Of a DNA stretch of 64,000 nt, positions 27,009 through 35,220 are shown in pieces. Origin of the DNA: Marisediminitalea oceani (GTDB taxonomy: Bacteria; Pseudomonadota; Gammaproteobacteria; Enterobacterales; Alteromonadaceae). The number at the start of each line of letters is the position of its first letter. Position 1 is the stretch's first letter. The notes beneath the pieces are model-generated. The model had not been told where the DNA came from. It saw nothing but the letters and a program-made list of their open reading frames with translations, and made no database searches. The stretch is taken from positions 1 to 64,000 of the forward strand of contig NZ_RCUA01000034.1 of the NCBI RefSeq assembly GCF_003731635.1, given 5' to 3'. A program made the translations under genes and the position numbers.

Positions 27009-28931
27009 CTAAGATGCTTTGCGGACACGCAGGTACCATTCGCACAGTAACCGTACTTGTTTTTGTGTATACCCTTTTTCCACCATTCGGTTCACAAAGT
27101 CGTCGTGTTTCTTACGATCTTCGGCAGACCCCTTGGTGTTAAACGAAATCACCGGCAGCAGATCTTCCGTATTGGAGAACATTTTCTTCTCTATTACGGT
27201 GCGCAGTTTTTCGTAGCTGGTCCAGTTAGGGTTTTTACCCCCGTTATTGGCCCGGGCGCGGAGCACAAAATTCACGATCTCATTACGGAAATCTTTCGGG
27301 TTACTGATACCGGCCGGTTTTTCAGTTTTCTCCAGCTCGGCATTCAGCGACGCACGATCAAACAGCTGACCGGTTTCCGGGTCGCGGTATTCCTGATCCT
27401 GGATCCAGAAGTCTGCATAGGTTACATAGCGGTCAAACAGGTTCTGGCCATATTCAGAGTAAGACTCCAGATAAGCCGTTTGAATTTCTTTGCCAATGAA
27501 CTCCACGTAGTGCGGAATTAAGAAGCCTTTTAAAAACTCCTTATAGCGATCCGCCGTATCCTGAGGGAACTGCTCGCGCTCTATCTGCCGCTCCAGTACG
27601 TAGAAAAGGTGCACCGGATTGGCCGCCACTTCGGTATGATCAAAATTAAACACCCGCGACAGGATCTTAAACGCGAAACGGGTAGACAATCCTTCCATGC
27701 CCTCATCTACCCCGGCGTAATCACGATATTCCTGGTAAGACTTGGCTTTAGGATCGGTGTCTTTCAGACTTTCACCATCGTAAACCCGCATTTTCGAATA
27801 GATGCTGGAGTTTTCTGGTTCTTTGAGGCGTGACAGCACAATAAACTGGGCCAAACTTTTTAACGTGTCTGGTGCGCAGGGCGCGCCGTGTAATTCACTG
27901 TTTTGCAATAGTTTGTCGTAGATCCGCATTTCTTCAGAAACTCGCAGGCAATAAGGCACTTTTACAATGTAAACCCGGTCCAGGAACGCCTCATTGTTTT
28001 TGTTGTTGCGGAACGACTGCCATTCAGATTCGTTAGAGTGGGCCAGAATCAGCCCGTCAAAGGGCAGGGCGGAAAACCCTTCGGTAGGGTTATAATTGCC
28101 TTCCTGGGTTGCGGTTAGCAGCGGATGCAGCACCTTAATTGGTGCTTTAAACATTTCCACAAACTCCATCAGGCCCTGATTGGCCTTACACAGAGAGCCT
28201 GAGTAGCTGTAGGCATCGGGATCGTTCTGAGCAAATTGCTCCAGACGACGGATATCCACTTTACCGACCAGCGACGAAATATCCTGGTTGTTTTCATCGC
28301 CAGGTTCGGTTTTAGCAATGCCCATCTGATCGAGAATGGATGGATATACCTTCACGACTTTAAATTTAGTGATGTCACCGTTGTATTCATGCAGGCGCTT
28401 TCTGGCCCAGGGTGACATAATCGTTTTTAAATAGCGCTTTGGAATGCCGTACTCTTGCTCAAGAATGTTGCCGTCTTCATTTAAGTCAAACAGACAGAAC
28501 GGATGGTCGTTAACCGGTGAGTCTTTAATCATGTAAATCGGCACCTTCTGCATCAGCTCTTTAAGCCGTTCAGCGAGTGATGATTTACCGCCACCTACCG
28601 GGCCTAACAAGTACAGAATTTGCTTCTTCTCTTCCAGCCCCTGAGCAGCGTGACGCAGGTAGGACACTATCTGTTCAATCGCTTCTTCCATGCCAAAAAA
28701 TTCATGGAATGCCGGATAGCGGGCGATAACGCGGTTTGAGAAAATGCGGCTGAGTGCCGGATCGGTGGATGTGTCTATCATTTCAGGCTCACCAATGGCC
28801 TGTAGCAATCTTTCCGCGGAATTTGCATAGGCCATCGGGTCGTTTTTACAGATGTCTAAGAATTCCTGAATGGTAAACTCTTCTTGCTTATGTTTTTCAT
28901 AGCGCTCTTGGTAATGCTCGAAAATACCCAT
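27009..28931 (-). CDS. yeaG: PrkA/YeaG serine protein kinase (AAA+)
   Basis: 640 residues (E. coli YeaG 644). The N-terminal AAA+ domain has the Walker A motif LLGPVGGGKSS (about 103-113), and the C-terminal PrkA kinase-like domain follows. The start is ATG 28931, giving MGIFEHYQERYEKH as in orthologues and preceded by AGGGG; a longer frame from 28973 is not needed. It phosphorylates or regulates stress and starvation responses in enterobacteria. First gene of the prkA-yeaH-spoVR operon. Confidence 0.95.
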   Translation of the reverse strand: MGIFEHYQERYEKHKQEEFTIQEFLDICKNDPMAYANSAERLLQAIGEPEMIDTSTDPALSRIFSNRVIARYPAFHEFFGMEEAIEQIVSYLRHAAQGLEEKKQILYLLGPVGGGKSSLAERLKELMQKVPIYMIKDSPVNDHPFCLFDLNEDGNILEQEYGIPKRYLKTIMSPWARKRLHEYNGDITKFKVVKVYPSILDQMGIAKTEPGDENNQDISSLVGKVDIRRLEQFAQNDPDAYSYSGSLCKANQGLMEFVEMFKAPIKVLHPLLTATQEGNYNPTEGFSALPFDGLILAHSNESEWQSFRNNKNNEAFLDRVYIVKVPYCLRVSEEMRIYDKLLQNSELHGAPCAPDTLKSLAQFIVLSRLKEPENSSIYSKMRVYDGESLKDTDPKAKSYQEYRDYAGVDEGMEGLSTRFAFKILSRVFNFDHTEVAANPVHLFYVLERQIEREQFPQDTADRYKEFLKGFLIPHYVEFIGKEIQTAYLESYSEYGQNLFDRYVTYADFWIQDQEYRDPETGQLFDRASLNAELEKTEKPAGISNPKDFRNEIVNFVLRARANNGGKNPNWTSYEKLRTVIEKKMFSNTEDLLPVISFNTKGSAEDRKKHDDFVNRMVEKGYTQKQVRLLCEWYLRVRKAS

Positions 28932-28968
28932 AAATACCCCTGTATAAAAAACGGTCTCCCGTACTTCC

Positions 28969-28996
28969 AGCATAGTCCTATAATTTCAGAAAACAA
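28969..28996 (-). promoter_or_regulatory. Candidate sigma-S/sigma-70 promoter of the prkA operon
   Basis: On the minus strand TTGTTT (28991-28996), 16-bp spacer, TATGCT (28969-28974) preceded by C. CTATGCT matches the stationary-phase sigma-S -10 preference. It lies 38 bp before the prkA ATG. Orthologous operons are sigma-S dependent; this assignment is by motif only. Confidence 0.45.
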
Positions 28997-29134
28997 TGGG
29001 CAAAAGGTGTAATTCGTCGTTTATTTTTGCAACAAAAATGTTAATGAAATCATGAGGCCCAAGTGAACTAAGGGCTGGCAAAGAGCAGTAATAAGCAGAA
29101 AAAAGTGAAAATTATCAGTGTGGGAGAGAAGGAT

Positions 29135-29157
29135 CGTACCCGCAGGGTGCGGGTACG
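29135..29157 (-). terminator. Hairpin downstream of sodB
   Basis: Perfect 10-bp stem CGTACCCGCA/TGCGGGTACG with GGG loop, 10 bp past the sodB stop. No clean U-tract follows on the minus strand, so efficiency is uncertain. Confidence 0.5.
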
Positions 29158-29166
29158 AAAAAGGGC

Positions 29167-29751
29167 TTACGCGCCGAAGTTAGCGGCTGCGAATTCCCAG
29201 TTAACCAGTGCCCAGAAGCCACCTAAGTACTTAGGACGCAGGTTACGGTAGTCGATGTAATAAGCGTGTTCCCACAGGTCCACGGTCAGCACTGGGGTCA
29301 GGCTGTCGTCAGTTAGTGGGGTTGCTGCATTGCTGGTGTTAACGATATCCAGGCTACCGTCAGCAGTTTTAACCAGCCAGGTCCAGCTTGAACCAAAGTT
29401 GTTAACGGCTTTATCGTTGAATGCAGCCTGGAAGTCTTCAAAAGAACCCCATTTTGCAACGATTGCGTCTGCCAGTGCGCCAGTTGGCTCACCGCCGCCA
29501 TTCGGGCTTAAGCAGTTCCAGTAGAACGTGTGGTTCCATACCTGAGCAGCGTTGTTGAATACGCCGCCTTCAGAAGTCTTAACGATTTCTTCCAGGCTCT
29601 TTGATTCCAGATCAGTACCTTCTACCAGACCATTCAGTTTGGTTACGTAAGTAGCGTGGTGTTTACCATAGTGGTAATCAAGCGTCTCAGCAGAAATGTG
29701 TGGCTCCAGAGCATCTTTTTCATAAGGTAACGCTGGTAGTTCAAAAGCCAT
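29167..29751 (-). CDS. sodB: Superoxide dismutase, iron type
   Basis: 194 residues (E. coli SodB 193). Cytoplasmic, dismutates superoxide. Metal ligand H27 ([10 protein letters not shown]), the second His in [14 protein letters not shown], and Asp/His in [14 protein letters not shown] are in place. The Gln in NNAAQ at about position 69 is the marker for Fe rather than Mn use. The start is ATG 29751 ([10 protein letters not shown]) with GGAGA before it. A METH extension to 29763 is unlikely. Confidence 0.96.
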   Translation of the reverse strand: MAFELPALPYEKDALEPHISAETLDYHYGKHHATYVTKLNGLVEGTDLESKSLEEIVKTSEGGVFNNAAQVWNHTFYWNCLSPNGGGEPTGALADAIVAKWGSFEDFQAAFNDKAVNNFGSSWTWLVKTADGSLDIVNTSNAATPLTDDSLTPVLTVDLWEHAYYIDYRNLRPKYLGGFWALVNWEFAAANFGA

Positions 29752-29833
29752 ATGAGTCTCCATTTTCTTGGTTAGTTGTACGTAGTCTGTTATCAGAATA
29801 AGTCTTTTTATCTAACGGTCATTTATCCCGACA

Positions 29834-29848
29834 CCCTATGATATAGGG
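29834..29848. promoter_or_regulatory. Perfect palindrome upstream of sodB
   Basis: CCCTAT-GAT-ATAGGG, a perfect 6-3-6 inverted repeat about 85 bp before the sodB ATG in the 458-bp sodB-grxD gap. Candidate operator; no regulator consensus recognised. The rest of the gap holds an AT-rich region, a CAAGCGCTTG palindrome (30011-30020) and a TACAAT -10-like element near 30128, but no gene. Confidence 0.35.
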
Positions 29849-30209
29849 ACGGATTTATTTAACCCAATGACAATTAGATGAAATTTTTCTTTTTTGAGTT
29901 AGTCGGCGGTGGTGGAAACCTATTACATCGCAGTCACAAAACCGGTAACCAATCCAAATGCTGTTGTGTGTCGTAACAAGCTGACTGACTATTTGTATTA
30001 CAGATTAGCCCAAGCGCTTGTGAAACTCCAACATCAGCTTGCTATATCATAGGCATAAAAGCACTTATCGGATCACTTACGATAAGGCAAACTGTGAAAT
30101 CAGAATTTATGCGCGGCACATATTAATGATACAATCGGGGCTACCCGCCCTTGAAAAGTGGCGTTCATGCATACATATCCCTGCAAAGGTAAAAAGTTAA
30201 GAGGCATTC

Positions 30210-30557
30210 ATGGAAAACAACGGTGAACAAACCACATTAGAGCGTATTCAGCAGCAAATCTCAGAGAACCCAATCCTGCTGTATATGAAAGGCTCTCCTA
30301 AATTACCCAGCTGCGGCTTCTCAGCTCAGGCATCTCAGGCACTAATGTCCTGCGGTGAGCAATTTGCTTATGTTGATATTTTGCAAAACCCTGACATTCG
30401 CGCAGAGCTGCCAGCGTACGCTAACTGGCCTACGTTTCCTCAGCTATGGGTCGACGGCGAACTAGTTGGCGGGTGTGACATTATTCTGGAAATGTTCCAG
30501 CAGGGCGAACTTCAGCCACTGATTAAAGAAACCGCTGAGAAAACCAAAGCGGAATAG
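30210..30557 (+). CDS. grxD: Monothiol glutaredoxin, Grx4 type
   Basis: 115 residues (E. coli Grx4 115). The active-site CGFS motif is at C35-S38 after the KGSPKLPS loop. The TWPTFPQLWVDGELVGGCDI-type segment (split at WPTFPQLW and GGCD) forms the glutathione-binding site. CGFS glutaredoxins bind a [2Fe-2S] cluster with glutathione and pass it to targets, often with BolA. AAGAGG precedes the ATG. Own terminator follows. Confidence 0.97.
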   Translation: MENNGEQTTLERIQQQISENPILLYMKGSPKLPSCGFSAQASQALMSCGEQFAYVDILQNPDIRAELPAYANWPTFPQLWVDGELVGGCDIILEMFQQGELQPLIKETAEKTKAE

Positions 30558-30573
30558 TCATCCTGCATCATTG

Positions 30574-30606
30574 AAAAAGCCGGCTGAACACAGCCGGCTT
30601 TTTTAT
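30574..30606 (+). terminator. grxD rho-independent terminator
   Basis: AAAAGCCGGCTG and CAGCCGGCTTTT arms around AACA, followed by a T-run. Confidence 0.9.
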
Positions 30607-30740
30607 GCCCGCTAAAGCGAAAATGTACCTCCAGGATACCCCGAATCAGCGTTTTTTTAGCTGGCCAAATACCTATAGACAAGTCACCAAACCCGATCCT
30701 CTATCACTCTGAAATATATTTTTAATTTGACATTTTTTGT

Positions 30741-30769
30741 TTGTTTATTAGCTGTTTAGAGTCTATAAA
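30741..30769 (+). promoter_or_regulatory. Candidate promoter of first TonB receptor gene
   Basis: TTGTTT (30741-30746), 17-bp spacer, TATAAA (30764-30769). Leaves a leader of about 120 nt before ATG 30895. A perfect TTGACA at 30727 has no partner -10 at 16-18 bp. No Fur-like box was seen here. Confidence 0.45.
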
Positions 30770-30894
30770 ACGGTTGCTGTCAGGGCTTGCCCAGGCAGTG
30801 TTGAAGGTAAAAATAAACAGATAAAAAGGCCGGTATTTTGTTTGAATATAACAGATGGCAGTACCGACCAAAAAAGACAATCCGGGAAACCATT

Positions 30895-33474
30895 ATGAAA
30901 ACAAGTTTGACGAGAATTTCTGCGCAACTTCGTCTGGTGCTGGCAGCTTCTGTAGCCGCCACCAGTGTTGTTGCTACCCCCGCTCTGGCTCAGGATGATG
31001 CCGACGCTAAATCGGTTGAGAAAATCGCTGTTGTCGGTACCCGTGCCGCGCCGCGTTCGATTGGTGATTCTGCGGTACCTATCGATATTATTTCCGAAGA
31101 AGAGTTTGTTAATCAGGGCTCTACCGACATGGTATCCATGATGCAAACTGTTGTGCCGTCGTTTAATGTTAACGACCAGCCAATCAATGATGCTTCCACT
31201 CTGGTGCGTCCGGCTAACCTGCGCGGTATGGCGTCGGATCATACTCTGGTGCTGGTTAACGGTAAGCGTCGTCACCGTTCTGCGGTCATTACCTTTTTAG
31301 GCGGTGGCCTGTCTGATGGTGCTCAGGGACCAGATATTTCAACGATCCCGGCAGCTGCCTTAAAGCAGGTTGAAGTACTGCGGGACGGTGCTGCAGCCCA
31401 GTACGGTTCAGATGCTATTGCCGGTGTGGTCAACTTCGTGCTCAAAGACAGTGCCGAAGGCGGCATGTTTGAAGCCCGTTACGGCTCTCATTATGAAGGC
31501 GACGGTGACATGATGCAGTTAAGCGGTAACATCGGTTTACCTTTGGGGGACGATGGATTCGCTAATTTCACCGGTGAATACCGTACCGCTAATCCAACCT
31601 CGCGCAGTGTTCAGCGTGACGATGCTGCCGGACTGATTGCTGCCGGCAATACCGCAGTTGCCGATCCCGCTCAAATCTGGGGTAGCCCGGAAATCAAAGA
31701 TGATCTTAAATTATTTGCCAACCTGGGAATGGATTTAAGCGATGATTCCCGTTTGTACCTGTTTGGTAACTACGCAGAGCGTGAAGTCGAAGGCGGTTTC
31801 TACTACCGTAACCCACATACCCGTGGCGGTGTTGCGGATGGCGGCACGGATGAAGACGGCACGCCGTTGTTGTTAGTGGGCGATTTGGATGGCGTTGGCA
31901 CAGGCGTTGAATGTCCGTTAGTGCGCATTACCGATGGTAACGTGCTGGATGACGCCGATTATGGCCTGATAGCGGATAACTCTACCGCGGTAGGCGCTAA
32001 CTGTTTTGCCTTTAATGAAATGTTCCCTGGCGGTTTTACACCGCGTTTTGGCGGCACCGTGGAAGACATGTCACTGGTGTTTGGTACCAGCGGCGAACTG
32101 GGTAATGAAATTGGTTATGACGTAAGCCTGAACTTCGGTCAGAACTCGGTTGACTTTGCTATCAGCAATACTATCAACCCTTCTTTGGGGCCGGATACGC
32201 CAACCTCATTTAAACCGGGTACTTACACCCAAACCGAAAAATCACTGGATATCGACTTAACCAAGCCTATTGATATGGGGCTGTCTGAGCCGGTTTATCT
32301 GGCCGGTGGTTTCCAGTACCGCCATGAGACTTACGAGAGTGAAGCAGGCGATCCGGCATCTTTTGCTATTGGACCGTTGGCATCACAAGGCTTTGGTATT
32401 GGCTCAAATGGTTTTCCTGGCTTGTCGACCCGTAGTGCCGGTGAAGCTTCGCGCCACAATATTGCCCTGTACCTGGATGCAGAAGCTTATCTGACAGACG
32501 ACCTGCTGTTAACAGCGGCCGTTCGTTATGAGGACTTCTCAGACTTTGGTGACACTACCAAAGGCAAAGTGTCGCTGCGCTATCAGGCCACCGATGCCAT
32601 TGCATTCCGTGGTGCTTTCAGCACTGGTTTTAAAGCGCCAACCATTGGTCAGAGTAACGTGCGAAACGTAACCACTGCCTTTGGTACCGATGGTCGCCTT
32701 ATCGACCGCGCAACCTTGCCACCTACCGATCCTATTTCTGTTCAGAAGGGCGGTACTCAGTTAACGCCGGAAGAATCTGAGAGCATGAGCATTGGTATGG
32801 TAGCTGAGTTTGACAACGGTCTGTTCCTGACTGTGGATTACTATCACATTGAAGTAACCGATCGGATCAGCACTACTTCAGGGATCCGCTTAACCGAAGA
32901 AGACATTGAAGCCTTGCTTGCTCAGGGTGTAGAGGATGCCTCGAGCTTCTCGGAAGTGAGCTTCTTTACCAATGACTTTGATACCACTACTGAGGGCGTG
33001 GACATCGTCGCCAACTATTCTTTTGACATGTACGGCGGTGAAACCAAGCTTGCGCTGGCCTACAACTGGACATCGACTACCGTTGATGATGCGTCAGATA
33101 ACATCTCAGCTGAACGAATTCATATGCTGGAAGATAACCTGCCGGCCATTCGTTATAGCCTGACTGCAAATCATACTAATGGTGACTGGCGTATCTTAGG
33201 TCGCATGAACTATGCTGGCAGCATCTATGAAGATCACCTGGACTCCGGGCTGCCTATCGATAATGTCAGCGCTGAGTTCACCTTTGATATGGAAGTGGGC
33301 TATCACTTTACTGATGACCTGCAACTGGTGGTCGGCGCCAAGAACCTGTTTGATGAGCGTCCCGATCGCAACGTGATGTGGGATAACGAAATTGCCGGTT
33401 CTAAATATCCGACAACATCACCAATCGGCATCAACGGTGGCTTTTATTATGTGAGAGGTATTTATACTTTTTAA
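30895..33474 (+). CDS. TonB-dependent outer-membrane receptor (no signalling domain)
   Basis: 859 residues. Start at ATG 30895 because it opens a signal peptide that ends ALA-QDD (about 32). Then a TonB-box-like KIAVVG, plug domain (about 50-170, with LRDGAAAQYGSDAIAGVVNF) and a 22-strand-type barrel ending in an aromatic Phe (YVRGIYTF). It imports a ligand across the outer membrane with TonB energy. It lacks the STN domain present in the downstream homologue. Two conserved cysteines (in VECPL and GANCFAFNE) are likely a disulphide in an outer loop. The ligand is unknown. Confidence 0.92.
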   Translation: MKTSLTRISAQLRLVLAASVAATSVVATPALAQDDADAKSVEKIAVVGTRAAPRSIGDSAVPIDIISEEEFVNQGSTDMVSMMQTVVPSFNVNDQPINDASTLVRPANLRGMASDHTLVLVNGKRRHRSAVITFLGGGLSDGAQGPDISTIPAAALKQVEVLRDGAAAQYGSDAIAGVVNFVLKDSAEGGMFEARYGSHYEGDGDMMQLSGNIGLPLGDDGFANFTGEYRTANPTSRSVQRDDAAGLIAAGNTAVADPAQIWGSPEIKDDLKLFANLGMDLSDDSRLYLFGNYAEREVEGGFYYRNPHTRGGVADGGTDEDGTPLLLVGDLDGVGTGVECPLVRITDGNVLDDADYGLIADNSTAVGANCFAFNEMFPGGFTPRFGGTVEDMSLVFGTSGELGNEIGYDVSLNFGQNSVDFAISNTINPSLGPDTPTSFKPGTYTQTEKSLDIDLTKPIDMGLSEPVYLAGGFQYRHETYESEAGDPASFAIGPLASQGFGIGSNGFPGLSTRSAGEASRHNIALYLDAEAYLTDDLLLTAAVRYEDFSDFGDTTKGKVSLRYQATDAIAFRGAFSTGFKAPTIGQSNVRNVTTAFGTDGRLIDRATLPPTDPISVQKGGTQLTPEESESMSIGMVAEFDNGLFLTVDYYHIEVTDRISTTSGIRLTEEDIEALLAQGVEDASSFSEVSFFTNDFDTTTEGVDIVANYSFDMYGGETKLALAYNWTSTTVDDASDNISAERIHMLEDNLPAIRYSLTANHTNGDWRILGRMNYAGSIYEDHLDSGLPIDNVSAEFTFDMEVGYHFTDDLQLVVGAKNLFDERPDRNVMWDNEIAGSKYPTTSPIGINGGFYYVRGIYTF

Positions 33475-33493
33475 GGTAGAATAATGCCACTGG

Positions 33494-33521
33494 CCGGCCG
33501 GGGTAGCCCGGCCGGTTGTTT
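33494..33521 (+). terminator. Terminator after first TonB receptor
   Basis: 9-bp GC-rich stem, CCGGCCGGG/CCCGGCCGG around GTAG, then TTGTTTATTT. Separates the first receptor gene from the sigma gene. Confidence 0.75.
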
Positions 33522-33560
33522 ATTTAGTGTAATAGTAGCCATGTTGCCAGATACAGAACA

Positions 33561-34103
33561 ATGAGCGGACACTCTAAAATTGCCGCAACTTATTTGAAAT
33601 ACCGCCAGCGTCTGATGCGAGCGGTGGCAAATATTGTGGACGATAACGACGTCGAAGATATAGTGCAGGATGCCTTTGTTAAAAGTTATGAAGCTGAATT
33701 AAATCAGGAGATTCAGTACGAGCGGACTTACATGTTAAGAACGGTGCGTAATCTCGCCCTTAATCATGTGTCCCGGGCGGCGCATAAGCTGAACGACCAG
33801 GTCGATAATATGGACCTGTTGTCACACAGCAATATGGATGCGTCTCTGGAAAAACAGTTTGAAAGTAAACAGCGGTTTATTCACTTTTGCCAGGCAACGG
33901 AAAGTTTGTCGGCGGAAGTTAAACGCGTTTTTTTACTGAAGAAAGTGTACGATATGAGTCAGCGCGATATCGCCGAACTGCTGCAACTCAGTGAAAGTAC
34001 AGTGGAAAAACATGTGGCTAAAGGGCTTATGCAATGCGCTCAGTTCCTGGCTCGCCAACAGCAGCCTCAGCGCGCTGACGACAGTCAGTCAAATCTGGGG
34101 TAG
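33561..34103 (+). CDS. ECF sigma factor, FecI-like
   Basis: 180 residues. Sigma region 2 is around 20-85 (NIVDDNDVEDIVQDAFVK and YMLRTVRNLALNHV), and region 4 around 115-170 with the helix-turn-helix YDMSQRDIAELLQLSESTVEKH. Size, composition and neighbours (FecR-like and STN receptor genes) place it in the iron-starvation/cell-surface-signalling group that directs polymerase to receptor promoters. ATG 33561 has only a weak Shine-Dalgarno. The fecR-like gene follows after 13 bp. Confidence 0.88.
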   Translation: MSGHSKIAATYLKYRQRLMRAVANIVDDNDVEDIVQDAFVKSYEAELNQEIQYERTYMLRTVRNLALNHVSRAAHKLNDQVDNMDLLSHSNMDASLEKQFESKQRFIHFCQATESLSAEVKRVFLLKKVYDMSQRDIAELLQLSESTVEKHVAKGLMQCAQFLARQQQPQRADDSQSNLG

Positions 34104-34116
34104 GTCAATAGTAGTT

Positions 34117-35151
34117 ATGAGTAATGTAAGTCAATTCAACAGTAAAGAAACCATACAGGCTACCGCATGTGACTGGATAGCCGCTATTGATCGTGGGCTC
34201 ACGGCGCAGGAAACCGAAGCGCTGAAACAATGGGTCGCCAGCAACCCTTCTCATCAGAAAGTACTGGCAGAGATGGCCGCATTGTGGGATGAGATTAGTG
34301 TGATGAACACGGTAAGGGAACTGGCACCGGTGCAAAATACCACCAGGCCATCACCATCCAGACGCTGGCTTATCGGTGCTGCGGCTGTGTTTATGCTTAC
34401 CGGATTAATCAGCTGGCAGTGGCTGAGCAGCCCGGGTGAACCTGCGCAGCAGGTAATGCTAACGGAGCACAGCCAGACACTGGTAGGTGAACAAAAAACC
34501 GTTACTTTGGCTGACGGTTCAAAAGTATATTTAAACACCGATACCGAAATTCATGTGACCTTTTACGCCGACTCCCGTCAGGTAGCACTAATTAAAGGCG
34601 AGGCGCATTTTGAGGTTGCTAAAGACCCGGCAAAACCCTTTACGGTATCCGCCGGTAACAATGCGGTAACGGCGGTAGGCACCGCGTTTAATATGCAGTT
34701 TACCCGGGACAAGGCATTTGAGCTAACCGTAACTGAGGGCAAAGTCAGGGTCTCCACGCAATTAAATGAGCCGGCGTCAGAGCAGCAACCGAAACCGGTG
34801 ATCGCTCGGGAAGGCGTAATGGTCTTCGCCGGCGAAAAAGTGCTGGTCAGTGATAAAGTCTCGCCCAGAGAGTCGCTGACGCAATCGGAAATCGCCCAGA
34901 GCCTTGCCTGGCAAGATGGCCAGATTGTTTTTACCGGCGAGCAATTGCCTCAGGCGCTGCAGGAAATCAGCCGCTATACACAGGTTAAGTTTGTGATTGA
35001 TGATGATGCGCTTAAAGCTACGCGGGTTGCAGGCTACTTCCGTGTAGGGGATATCAAAGGCTTGCTGGCTGCGCTGGAAAATAGTTTTGCTATCAGCTCC
35101 TATGAAGGGGCGGATAAGACGATTCATCTGCATACCACATCCGGGTCGTGA
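34117..35151 (+). CDS. FecR-family anti-sigma factor
   Basis: 344 residues from ATG 34117; earlier in-frame codons overlap the sigma gene and do not fit the family. The N-terminal cytoplasmic DUF4880 (ATACDWIAAIDRGLTAQETEA) binds the sigma factor. One TM helix (about 81-101, LIGAAAVFMLTGLISW) follows, then the periplasmic FecR domain (GEAHFEVAKDPAKPFTV, VGTAFNMQ), and a C-terminal DUF4974-like STN-contacting part (QEISRYTQVKFVIDD). It relays receptor occupancy to the sigma factor. Between the sigma and STN-receptor genes. Confidence 0.93.
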   Translation: MSNVSQFNSKETIQATACDWIAAIDRGLTAQETEALKQWVASNPSHQKVLAEMAALWDEISVMNTVRELAPVQNTTRPSPSRRWLIGAAAVFMLTGLISWQWLSSPGEPAQQVMLTEHSQTLVGEQKTVTLADGSKVYLNTDTEIHVTFYADSRQVALIKGEAHFEVAKDPAKPFTVSAGNNAVTAVGTAFNMQFTRDKAFELTVTEGKVRVSTQLNEPASEQQPKPVIAREGVMVFAGEKVLVSDKVSPRESLTQSEIAQSLAWQDGQIVFTGEQLPQALQEISRYTQVKFVIDDDALKATRVAGYFRVGDIKGLLAALENSFAISSYEGADKTIHLHTTSGS

Positions 35152-35220
35152 TAAAAAAGTGCACGGCCTGTCGCTTTGTGTAACTATTAGCGGAATTTTA
35201 CCTAACTTTAACAAGTAACA

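Noticed and set aside
29879..29977. 32-codon frame starting MKFFFFELV in the sodB-grxD gap
   Set aside because: No Shine-Dalgarno, low-complexity start, and no sign of a family.
30727..30732. Perfect TTGACA upstream of the first TonB receptor
   Set aside because: No -10 element at 16-18 bp; TTGTTT/TATAAA slightly downstream is a better pair.
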